A DNA stretch of 20,213 nucleotides, from NCBI GenBank assembly GCA_903911455.1, contig CAIWDQ010000474.1:1-20213 (forward strand), read 5' to 3'. Below are positions 12,949 through 20,213 of this stretch, one piece after another. Source of the stretch: an uncultured bacterium. Its GTDB lineage: Bacteria; Bacteroidota; Bacteroidia; Bacteroidales; JACABE01. A program made the position numbers and the translations under genes. Position 1 is the first letter of the stretch. The number at the start of each line of letters is the position of its first letter. The notes beneath the pieces were generated by a model that worked only from the letters and a program-made list of their open reading frames with translations, was not told the DNA's origin and made no database searches.

Positions 12949-14469
12949 TTAATGTTTAAAATGCCTGTAACCTGTTACAACCATTTTTAACTGATGTTCG
13001 TTACAATAATTAATACTATCCTGATCTCTTACCGAACCTCCGGGTTGAATAACAGCTGTAATACCTGCATCATGAGCTATCTCCACACAGTCTGGAAAAG
13101 GGAAGAAAGCATCCGAAGCCATCACAGCATTATTAAGATCAAAACCAAAAGTCTCAGCCTTTGTAATCGCTTGTTTAAGTGCATCCACTCTAGATGTCTG
13201 ACCCACTCCATTAGCAATTAACTGTTTGTTTTTAGCAAGAACTATTGCATTAGATTTAGTATGTTTAACTAATATATTTGCAAAAAGTAAATCACTTATT
13301 TCTTCATTAGTTGGAGCAAGATTAGTTACTACTTTCAAGTCTTCTGCAGACTCTGTTTTAGTATCTCTGTCCTGTTCTAAAACTCCATTTAATACTGATT
13401 TAAATTGCTTGTTATTCAACACAAAATCTTTGCGCTGCAAAATTATCCTATTTTTCTTAGAAATAAGAATATTCAGTGCATTATTTTCATAAGAAGGAGC
13501 AATTATTATTTCAAAGAAGAGTTTATTAATCTCTTCGGCGGTTTCATCATCAATTGGTCTGTTAGTGATCAACACACCACCATAAGCCGAAACAGGATCA
13601 CCTGCCAAAGCATCTTTCCATGCATCTATAAGTTTTGCACGACTTGCTAAACCACAAGCATTATTATGTTTTAAGATAGCAAAAGTTGTTTCCTTAAAAT
13701 CATTGATAAGATTAATAGCAGCATCAATATCCAACATATTGTTGTAAGAAATCTCTTTGCCGTTAAGTTGTTCAAAATAATCTTCTATTTTACCATGAAA
13801 TACTCCTTGCTGATGAGGATTTTCTCCATAACGTAGTGTATTATTCTCTAAAACACTTTTCTTGAAAGTCTTTATTTCGTTATCTCTATTAAAATAATTA
13901 AAGATAGAAGAATCATAATGAGAAGACACATTAAAAGCTTTAGCAGCAAACATCTTGCGGTCAGCTAATGTTGAGCAGCCATTATTATTAATAAGTAAAT
14001 TTAAAAGATCAGCATACTCATCTTTAGATGGAACAATAACAACATCATTAAAATTCTTAGCAGCAGCTCTAATAAGTGAAATGCCTCCAATATCTATTTT
14101 TTCAATAATCTCATCTTCATTAGTTGTCATGGCAACAGTTTGTTCAAAAGGATAAAGATCAACAATTACAAGATCTATTTCAGGTATCTCAAATTCTTTT
14201 ATCTGCTGTTGATCGCTTTCTAGTTCTCTACGGAAAAGGATGCCACCAAATATTTTTGGATGTAATGTTTTAACCCTCCCGCCAAGGATAGAAGGATACG
14301 AAGTAACAGATTCAACAGTAATAGCATCAATACCTAAGCTCTTAATATAATCATAGGTGCCACCTGTTGAATATATCTTTACATCTAATTCATTAAGTTT
14401 TCTGATAATAGGTTCAATTCCTTCTTTAGAGAAAACAGATATTAAAGCACTATTAATTTTTTTATTCAT
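12949..14469 (-). CDS. purH: Bifunctional AICAR formyltransferase/IMP cyclohydrolase
   Basis: The protein has 506 residues and catalyses the last two steps of de novo purine synthesis in the cytosol: AICAR plus 10-formyl-THF to FAICAR, then ring closure to IMP. The N-terminal IMP cyclohydrolase domain (MGS-like fold, about 1-150) shows YSTGGTYDYIKSLGI and GGRVKTLHPKIFGGIL. The C-terminal formyltransferase domain shows ILKHNNACGLA with the catalytic Lys267-His268, and SDAFFPFPDCVEIAHDAG followed by QPGGSVRD near the end. The length is usual for Bacteroidota. ATG 14469 gives the standard N-terminus (MNKKINSALISVFSKEG). It is first in a likely purH-mreB unit and diverges from the permease gene. 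Confidence 0.97.
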   Translation of the reverse strand: MNKKINSALISVFSKEGIEPIIRKLNELDVKIYSTGGTYDYIKSLGIDAITVESVTSYPSILGGRVKTLHPKIFGGILFRRELESDQQQIKEFEIPEIDLVIVDLYPFEQTVAMTTNEDEIIEKIDIGGISLIRAAAKNFNDVVIVPSKDEYADLLNLLINNNGCSTLADRKMFAAKAFNVSSHYDSSIFNYFNRDNEIKTFKKSVLENNTLRYGENPHQQGVFHGKIEDYFEQLNGKEISYNNMLDIDAAINLINDFKETTFAILKHNNACGLASRAKLIDAWKDALAGDPVSAYGGVLITNRPIDDETAEEINKLFFEIIIAPSYENNALNILISKKNRIILQRKDFVLNNKQFKSVLNGVLEQDRDTKTESAEDLKVVTNLAPTNEEISDLLFANILVKHTKSNAIVLAKNKQLIANGVGQTSRVDALKQAITKAETFGFDLNNAVMASDAFFPFPDCVEIAHDAGITAVIQPGGSVRDQDSINYCNEHQLKMVVTGYRHFKH

Positions 14470-14535
14470 ATTATTACTTAATTTTATTAATTCCTAAACT
14501 GATAACCTGACATTTGTAATCCTGAAAAGAAAGTG

Positions 14536-14543
14536 CAAAGGTA
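14536..14543 (-). promoter_or_regulatory. -7 box (TACCTTTG on the minus strand) of purH
   Basis: TACCTTTG on the minus strand is a full TAnnTTTG match, 66 nt before the purH ATG. No TTG is found at standard spacing; one lies only 12 nt upstream. On the plus strand a near-match (TAACTTTA, 14587-14594) may serve the permease gene. Confidence 0.45.
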
Positions 14544-14605
14544 AAGAAAATAAAACAATTTCTATCCTTATATTAATTAATATTTATAACTTTACCGATT
14601 ATTTT

Positions 14606-15874
14606 ATGATTATGAAGAATAAGACATTTCTATTCGTTAAGCTCTTTAGAGAGAGTTATCTATTTGCTTTTCAAGCGATAATTGTCAACAAGTTGAGAAC
14701 TTTGCTGACATTGCTTGGAATTACCATTGGTATATTTTCCATTATATCAGTGTTTACCGTTTTTGACTCATTAGAGCGTCAGATCAAGACAAGCATAGCT
14801 TCATTAGGTGATAATGTGCTTTTCGTTCAGAAGTGGCCATGGGAATTCGGTAGCGACTATCCATGGTGGAAATATATGAAGCGTCCGGTTGTTAAGTACA
14901 AAGAGTTAGCCGAAATAGAGAAAAGAAGTCAGTTGGCTAGTGCTTCATCTTTTCTTTCAAAATCGCGTAAAACTGTAAAGAATAACAATAGTAATATCAA
15001 TAATACTATTATACTTGGTGTGTCGAAGAACTATGATAAGACGATGACTGTTAAAGTGGGTCAGGGAAGATACTTTACCGAAGGCGAATCAAATGCTGGG
15101 AATGCTGTTGCTATTATTGGAACAGATATTGCGACAAGCTTATACAATAATATGGATCCTTTAGGTAAAGATATAACTATCTTTGGCAGGAAACTAAAAG
15201 TAATTGGTATCTTTGAAAGAGAAGGAGACAATAACTTTGGTAACAATGCTGATCAGCAGGTGATGGTTCCTATTAATTTCTTTAGAACAGTTGTTGATAT
15301 TCATTCAGAAATAGATGATCCGTGTATTATTGTGAGAGCAAAACCCGGAGTCCCAAACGAGCAACTGAAAGATGAGTTAACAGGTATAATGCGTTCGGTA
15401 AGAAGTGTGAGACCTGGAGAAGAAGACAGTTTTGCTATTAACGAGATGAGTCTTATCAACAATGTCTTTGAATCTTTCTTCAAAACAATAGCTGTTATTG
15501 GATGGATAATTGGTATGTTCTCATTGATAGTTGGTGGATTTGGTATTGCTAATATTATGTTTGTTTCCGTTAAAGAGCGAACTCCAATCATAGGCATACA
15601 AAAGGCATTAGGAGCTAAGAACTATTTCATCATGTTCCAGTTTCTTTTTGAAGCAGTATTTCTATCAATCATAGGCGGTATTGTAGGTTTATTAATAGTA
15701 TTTATAGGCACCTTACTTGCCACATTATTACTAGGTTTTACATTTACACTTACATTAAACAACATCTTTCTTGGTGTAGGAGTTTCGTTTATAATAGGTG
15801 TAATTGCAGGTATCTTACCGGCATTCTCAGCTTCCAGATTAAGCCCTGTTGAAGCTATCAGATTCTCAAGTTAA
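14606..15874 (+). CDS. MacB/FtsX-type ABC transporter permease
   Basis: The protein has 422 residues with the MacB_PCD plus FtsX layout: TM1 at about 32-55 (TLLTLLGITIGIFSIISVFT), a large extracytoplasmic domain at about 56-285, and three C-terminal TM segments at about 292-315, 345-375 and 385-410. It ends in the family's ASRLSPVEAIRFSS. Such permeases work with a separate ATPase (LolD/MacB type) as mechanotransmission or lipoprotein/peptide export systems. No ATPase gene is in the window, so it must pair with a protein encoded elsewhere. Translation could begin at ATG 14606 or 14612 (MIMKNK or MKNK). The fucosidase gene follows 18 nt downstream in the same direction and may be co-transcribed. 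Confidence 0.9.
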   Translation: MIMKNKTFLFVKLFRESYLFAFQAIIVNKLRTLLTLLGITIGIFSIISVFTVFDSLERQIKTSIASLGDNVLFVQKWPWEFGSDYPWWKYMKRPVVKYKELAEIEKRSQLASASSFLSKSRKTVKNNNSNINNTIILGVSKNYDKTMTVKVGQGRYFTEGESNAGNAVAIIGTDIATSLYNNMDPLGKDITIFGRKLKVIGIFEREGDNNFGNNADQQVMVPINFFRTVVDIHSEIDDPCIIVRAKPGVPNEQLKDELTGIMRSVRSVRPGEEDSFAINEMSLINNVFESFFKTIAVIGWIIGMFSLIVGGFGIANIMFVSVKERTPIIGIQKALGAKNYFIMFQFLFEAVFLSIIGGIVGLLIVFIGTLLATLLLGFTFTLTLNNIFLGVGVSFIIGVIAGILPAFSASRLSPVEAIRFSS

Positions 15875-15892
15875 TTCATTAATAAAAAAAGA

Positions 15893-18265
15893 ATGAAAAG
15901 AACGGTATTATTTTTCATAAGTCTTTTAATAGTACTAACATTAAAAGCTCAGGATAATAAGTTAGCAAAGCCAAGTATAACTCAATACCTTTGGCAGGAA
16001 CAGGAAAGAATTATGTTTGTACATTTCTGCCCTGCCACCTGGCAAGGTCTTGAATATGACAATCTCTCTACGCCTCTTTCAAGAATTAATCCTATACAGT
16101 TAAACACCGATCAATGGTGCCAGACAGCTTTGGCATGGGGCGCTAAAGAGATTATTTTTGTTGCCAAACATACCGGAGGTTTCTGTTGGTGGCAAACCAA
16201 TACTACTAAATATAGTGTCGGAAATACTCCTTACAAAGACGGTAAAGGTGATGTGATGAAAGACTTGTCTGAATCGTGTAAGAAATATGGTTTGATGTTG
16301 GGCGTATATCTTTCTCCTCAAGACTTGTATAATGGTGCTGAACTTGGTGGCCGTACTAAAGATCCATCTAAACAAGAAACTTATAACACTATATATCGTC
16401 AGCAGCTTACTGAACTTCTTTCAAAATACGGTACTATTACAGAAGTATGGTTTGATGGTAGTTGTGTTGTTAATGTTAATGATATCCTTGAGAAATATGC
16501 TAAAGAAGCTGTCATCTTTCAAGGACCTAAAGCTACGATACGTTGGCCCGGTACCGAGTCGGCTATGTTAGCATACCCAGCATGGAACTGTATTAAAGGA
16601 ACTGACCTGCGTTCAGGCGTTTCGGTTCAATCTCACAGCAATCCTGATGGCGATACCTGGGCTCCGCTCGAAGCCGATACTCCTCTATATGATCACTATT
16701 GGTTCTGGAGTGCTGATAAGATGAAGAAAAGAAAATCGCTTGCTCAACTGATGGAATGTTATTACAAGTCTGTTGGTTATGGTGCGGTGATGTTGCTTAA
16801 TTCCACACCCGATACTACAGGTTTAATCCCACAGGATGATGTTGAGAGGTATAAAGAATTCGGTAACGAGATTGATCGTCGCTTTGATAAGCCTATAAAA
16901 GAGCTTAAGAATAAGGAAGGTTATGTTCATACTATAAATTTTGATCAGCCAACTCTTATTAATCATATTGTTACTATGGAGGACTTTAAGAATGGCGAAA
17001 GGATAAGAGAATATTCAATTGAAGGTTTAATTGATGGCAACTGGAAAGAACTTGTTAATGGTGTTTCTGTTGGGCGCAAGAAGATTGATTATTTTAAAGA
17101 AACAACAGTTACAGCTATTCGCCTTACAGTTACAAAATCTGCTGCTACTCCTTTGCTTCGTTCGATGAGTGCTTATTATGTTGGCGGTTTTTATGGATTT
17201 AAAGGCAGTTACACTACTAGCACATGGGAAATAGTTGGTCAATGGAGAGTTACCAACGAAAAACCTGTTGACGCTTCTATTGATCTTAGCAGTAAGATTA
17301 ATGAACCCGGCCAATATTATTTTAAGCTTGTTGCTGATAATCCAAAAGATAAATTTACTATTCAAGATTTAGAGGTTTATTTTGATGGAGTTCGCTCTCT
17401 TGATGATTATATTAAGCTCGATAATAATAATCAGATCAGTATCAACAGAACTGCTCAGACTACTATCGAAAGTTCATCTGTTATTAAGTTTAAATTAAAA
17501 ACAAACGATACTGTTAGAGGCACTCTTTTATTTCGCCCTGCTTTGGTTTATAAAGCCGAATCTCCAGAATTTGATATTAGATTTGACACATTAGATAAAA
17601 CTATCCGTATTTTATTAAAAACTGAATTAGAAGATGATAATGCAGTTTATTACACTACGGATGGGAGCATGCCGACTGCAAAATCACATAAGTTTACTGG
17701 AGGTATTAAGCTTAAGATTCCATCTAAATTCAGAGCTATTTTAATTTATAAAGGAACTCTTTCGAGTAATCTGGTGTCGTATGATTTTGGCCTTTCCATT
17801 GGTAAACCTGTTAAGTTGAAAATTGAACCCAGCGTAAAGTATAAGGCTAATGGTTCATCAAGCCTGACGGATGGCATCACAGGGAATATAAACTTTAGCA
17901 ATGGCAGTTGGCTTGGTTTCGAAGGCACCGACATCGAAGGAGTTATTGATCTTGGTGAACTTAAGAATATTAATAAGTTGGGCTTAAATTATCTTGTTAA
18001 TACCGAAGCTTGGATATTCGAACCTTTGGAAATTAATATTATGACCTCTGATGATGGCTATTTGTATTATGAAGTTGTTGATTTAAAGTTTGACACTACA
18101 AGTTGGAAAGTAGATGGTGGAATTAAAAGGGTTTTGCGAAATTTGGATCCTTATAATGCTCGATTTATCCGTTTTGTTGTTAAAAACAGAGGCTTATGCC
18201 CCGAAGATCATCCGGGCAATGGTGGTAAAGCATGGTTATTTATTGATGAGCTTATAGTGGAATAA
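15893..18265 (+). CDS. GH29 alpha-L-fucosidase with C-terminal accessory domains
   Basis: The protein has 790 residues, with a signal peptide of about 1-19 (MKRTVLFFISLLIVLTLKAQ). The GH29 barrel spans about 25-330: FVAKHTGGFCWW with His93, and EVWFDGS with Asp188, the position expected for the catalytic nucleophile that releases alpha-linked L-fucose. Next comes a beta-sandwich (about 345-430) and a second sandwich region (about 440-555). A chitobiase/hexosaminidase C-terminal-type module with YYTTDGSMPT follows at about 565-630. An F5/8 type C (CBM32-like) discoidin domain at about 640-790 starts at SSSLTDGITG. It has no T9SS sorting domain, so it is probably periplasmic or released. The substrate could be host mucin-type glycans or fucose-bearing algal polymers; the sequence does not decide. 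I see no separate promoter, and the permease gene ends 18 nt upstream. Confidence 0.92.
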   Translation: MKRTVLFFISLLIVLTLKAQDNKLAKPSITQYLWQEQERIMFVHFCPATWQGLEYDNLSTPLSRINPIQLNTDQWCQTALAWGAKEIIFVAKHTGGFCWWQTNTTKYSVGNTPYKDGKGDVMKDLSESCKKYGLMLGVYLSPQDLYNGAELGGRTKDPSKQETYNTIYRQQLTELLSKYGTITEVWFDGSCVVNVNDILEKYAKEAVIFQGPKATIRWPGTESAMLAYPAWNCIKGTDLRSGVSVQSHSNPDGDTWAPLEADTPLYDHYWFWSADKMKKRKSLAQLMECYYKSVGYGAVMLLNSTPDTTGLIPQDDVERYKEFGNEIDRRFDKPIKELKNKEGYVHTINFDQPTLINHIVTMEDFKNGERIREYSIEGLIDGNWKELVNGVSVGRKKIDYFKETTVTAIRLTVTKSAATPLLRSMSAYYVGGFYGFKGSYTTSTWEIVGQWRVTNEKPVDASIDLSSKINEPGQYYFKLVADNPKDKFTIQDLEVYFDGVRSLDDYIKLDNNNQISINRTAQTTIESSSVIKFKLKTNDTVRGTLLFRPALVYKAESPEFDIRFDTLDKTIRILLKTELEDDNAVYYTTDGSMPTAKSHKFTGGIKLKIPSKFRAILIYKGTLSSNLVSYDFGLSIGKPVKLKIEPSVKYKANGSSSLTDGITGNINFSNGSWLGFEGTDIEGVIDLGELKNINKLGLNYLVNTEAWIFEPLEINIMTSDDGYLYYEVVDLKFDTTSWKVDGGIKRVLRNLDPYNARFIRFVVKNRGLCPEDHPGNGGKAWLFIDELIVE

Positions 18266-18406
18266 TCAATAACAGGGACATTAATTTAATATTGAATTAA
18301 CGATCAAAAATAATTGATATTTCTTTATGATGATTTTTATATTTATAACCGAAAACAAGGTTTAAATATAAATGAGAAGAAGAAAGGCTAATCTTTAAAT
18401 CATGAC

Positions 18407-19597
18407 TTATCTCAATATCGTCAAACTCCCATGATATTGTTTCTCAAACCCACTTAGTTGGTTTGTGGCTTTTATTATATAGTAGTATGTTCCATCTGCT
18501 AAATCTTTGCCTTTACTTTTCCCATCCCAATTATTTTTATAATTCTCATCTTTATAAACTATTACTCCCCATCTATCGTAAACTTGTAAATCTATATTCC
18601 AACTTTCGGTATTTTTAATAACAAAATAATCATTAAACCCATCATTATTAGGTGTAAAAACATTTGGGATTACAAAGCACGAATCAGTAAAACTTATATT
18701 TATGGAATCTGAAACTATAATATTATATTCTTTTATATATGCTGTAACTTTATACTTGCCGGGTTGTGTGGCTAGATAAGTACTGTTTGTACTCCCATCC
18801 TGCCATAAATAAGTAGCACCCTGCAAGCTTGCATTAAGCAACAATGCTTCCCCTTGACACAAAGTAGTATCGTTACCTAAGTTTATTTTATAAGCACACT
18901 CACATACTGATACATCATCTACATAAACATAAGTTTCTCCAGTTATACCAATGGGCCAGTTAATATTAATATCGAAGTTGCTTATTGTTAAATATTGTTC
19001 CCCACCATTAGCAATAAAACTGTTTGAAATTTGAGACCAACTAATCGTATCAATATTAAAAATACTATTTTGTACTCTTATTCCATAGTTTAAAAGAGGA
19101 GCTAAAGTATCTTGAACCGAATCTTTAGTTAAAAGCATACCAATTGAATCTAATAATACATAATTTAAAATTGGCTGTGATACTGAATATGAGTATTCGG
19201 CAAGAGATATATAAAATTTAGTACAATATCTTTTATTTGCAACTAATGTATCGTTTAGTTTTGTTTTTATTGCTTCTCTATAATCATATTGGATTGTAAA
19301 ATCATTTGCATAAAGTTCTACTCCTGCATAAGCAACACCAGTGTGTGCATATTGAAAACCTGCAAAATTTAATGGAATAGAAACATTTATAGGGATTGAA
19401 GGTACACATATATTAAAATAATCGGTACTAAAACCCCACCAATATTTTGATTTAAATAATTCAGCACTACTTACCGGACAACTATAATATTGCTCAAATG
19501 AGGGGTTATTAATCAAATTAGGTCCAATAATCTGACATTTGGAATGAATTCCAAGTAGTAATAATAAAAAAACTAATATAGTTCTATTGTAATGCAT
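18407..19597 (-). CDS. T9SS cargo protein with type B (gliding-associated) sorting domain
   Basis: The protein has 396 residues. ATG 19597 is chosen because it begins a signal peptide (MHYNRTILVFLLLLLGIHS, site near KCQ); an upstream in-frame GTG at 19627 lies inside the terminator/promoter. Residues about 25-235 are a beta-sandwich module starting NLINNPSFEQ and ending YVYVDDVSVCE, of the carbohydrate-binding jelly-roll kind often seen in such proteins. Residues about 240-305 are an Ig/PKD-like domain (LGNDTTLCQGEALLLNA). The C-terminal 85 residues are the CHU_C/TIGR04131 type B signal: VFTPNNDGFNDYF, VYDRWGVIVY, NWDGKSKGKDLADGTYYY. This directs export through the type IX system and attachment to the cell surface. 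The specific ligand is unknown. Confidence 0.9.
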   Translation of the reverse strand: MHYNRTILVFLLLLLGIHSKCQIIGPNLINNPSFEQYYSCPVSSAELFKSKYWWGFSTDYFNICVPSIPINVSIPLNFAGFQYAHTGVAYAGVELYANDFTIQYDYREAIKTKLNDTLVANKRYCTKFYISLAEYSYSVSQPILNYVLLDSIGMLLTKDSVQDTLAPLLNYGIRVQNSIFNIDTISWSQISNSFIANGGEQYLTISNFDININWPIGITGETYVYVDDVSVCECAYKINLGNDTTLCQGEALLLNASLQGATYLWQDGSTNSTYLATQPGKYKVTAYIKEYNIIVSDSINISFTDSCFVIPNVFTPNNDGFNDYFVIKNTESWNIDLQVYDRWGVIVYKDENYKNNWDGKSKGKDLADGTYYYIIKATNQLSGFEKQYHGSLTILR

Positions 19598-19604
19598 TTG
19601 AATA

Positions 19605-19612
19605 CAAAAATA
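19605..19612 (-). promoter_or_regulatory. -7 box (TATTTTTG on the minus strand) of the type B cargo gene
   Basis: TATTTTTG fits TAnnTTTG and ends 7 nt before the ATG at 19597, leaving almost no leader. It is also the T tract of the preceding gene's terminator. No TTG -33 is seen at normal spacing. Confidence 0.45.
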
Positions 19613-19644
19613 AGTAAATCCTGTCACATAGACAGGATTTACTT
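19612..19644 (-). terminator. Rho-independent terminator of the type A cargo gene
   Basis: A perfect 14-bp stem (19612-19625 with 19631-19644) has a 5-nt loop and is followed on the minus strand by ATTTTTG. It lies 14 nt beyond the stop codon at 19658. Confidence 0.8.
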
Positions 19645-19657
19645 GAAAAAGTTTATA

Positions 19658-20213
19658 TTATTTATTTAAAATAATTAGTTTGCCGGATGAAAAATTATCA
19701 CCATTAACTTTAATTACATAAAAATAGATACCTGATGCTAAACTTTTAACATCTACTTTTTGTTCAATATTAGAAGTAGTAATAGTTTTAGAAAGTAATT
19801 TATTACCCATGATACTCCATATTTCAAAAACTCCTTCACTTGTGATAGATTGATCAAAAGTAATTGTTACTGTTTCTTTTGCAGGATTAGGATATAAATG
19901 TACGGAATTAGATTTCACTTCCTGTTTAGGAAGCTGAGGAGCTAATGCAAATTTAAAATCCCTATTATCAGGATTTATATTTAGCATCACTCTGGCAGTA
20001 TAAACAGCATCGCCATTTGTAGCCGGATCATAATTGGCAATATCATATAATATATTTATCTGATCGTCAGTAAGTGTATAATTGCCTTGTGCCCATGTAT
20101 TCAGATAAATAGTTCCAACTGTAATTCGGTTTTTATCAATTCTAGTTGAATCTACTATTAACGATAATTCAGTATTCGCTAATTCAATATTACCTATACT
20201 CATTGCTGTAATA
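19658..20213 (-). CDS. C-terminal part of a T9SS cargo protein with type A sorting domain (5' end outside window)
   Basis: The frame is open to the window edge and upstream of the first ATG (20203), so the true start lies beyond 20213 and this is only the C-terminal 180-odd residues. Residues from about LYPNPAKETVTITF to the end (SGIYFYVIKVNG, then GKLIILNK) are a Por_Secre_tail (TIGR04183) type A sorting domain, which sends the protein through the type IX system to the outer surface. Ahead of it is a stretch LTDDQINILYDIANYDP and NGDAVYTARVMLNI, often seen just before such tails in large repeat-rich surface proteins of this phylum. What the missing N-terminal part does cannot be told. A terminator after the stop separates it from the next cargo gene. 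Confidence 0.9.
   Translation of the reverse strand, partial: ITAMSIGNIELANTELSLIVDSTRIDKNRITVGTIYLNTWAQGNYTLTDDQINILYDIANYDPATNGDAVYTARVMLNINPDNRDFKFALAPQLPKQEVKSNSVHLYPNPAKETVTITFDQSITSEGVFEIWSIMGNKLLSKTITTSNIEQKVDVKSLASGIYFYVIKVNGDNFSSGKLIILNK

Noticed and set aside
12994..14155. Several plus-strand open frames opposite purH
   Set aside because: They are short, without domains, start signals or promoters; purH explains the sequence.
18281..18318. Small AT-rich inverted repeats (near TTAATTTAATATTGAATTAA and ATCAA/TTGAT) after the fucosidase gene
   Set aside because: Stems are imperfect or 5 bp and AT-only, too weak to call a terminator in AT-rich DNA.
19598..19627. Upstream GTG start of the type B cargo gene
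   Set aside because: It lies inside the terminator hairpin and overlaps the -7 box; ATG 19597 starts the signal peptide.

Overview
The window is AT-rich DNA that looks chromosomal and comes from a member of the Bacteroidota. The evidence is two type IX secretion (T9SS) cargo proteins with different C-terminal sorting domains (19658-20213 and 18407-19597, minus strand), Bacteroidota-type TAnnTTTG -7 promoter boxes ahead of most transcription units, weak or absent Shine-Dalgarno sequences, purH next to mreB, and DUF3857/transglutaminase-like secreted proteins. I cannot place it below phylum level; a Bacteroidales or Flavobacteriia relative that degrades glycans is plausible.

Layout. 1-1705 is a decayed accessory patch. 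It holds a tandem-repeat array, an orphan MntA-type nucleotidyltransferase whose HEPN toxin partner is cut to 16 codons, and a convergent sialidase-like gene with an in-frame stop. 1855-2829 encodes a CPBP-family membrane protease. After a second short repeat array comes a three-gene operon (3222-10489): a large secreted TPR plus MORN_2 (YwqK-type) repeat protein, a secreted DUF3857/transglutaminase-like protein with an intact Cys-His-Asp triad, and a paralogue in which all three triad residues appear to be lost. 10490-11211 is a long intergenic region with a GTCATTGCGAGG-type REP element, a heptanucleotide repeat and a third tandem array. A small LprI-like exported protein (11270-11746) follows. 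It shares a near-perfect bidirectional terminator with the convergent purH-mreB unit (14469-11848, minus). Divergent from purH is a MacB/FtsX-type permease (14606-15874), followed 18 nt later by a GH29 alpha-L-fucosidase with C-terminal accessory domains (15893-18265). The right end holds the two T9SS cargo genes on the minus strand; the last one runs out of the window.

The gene content is a mix. purH and mreB are core genes, but mreB lacks the mreC/mreD genes that usually follow it in this phylum. Sialidase and fucosidase point to use of host or algal glycans. The TPR/MORN_2 and active/inactive transglutaminase operon looks like an envelope module of unknown role.

The most unusual signal lies between the genes. 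Three separate intergenic tandem arrays (1-141, 2867-2964, 10787-11098) have different sequences but the same 41-bp period (single units of 42 bp occur in the third). Each carries a small AT-rich palindrome per unit, and the third is organised into 83-bp dimers.
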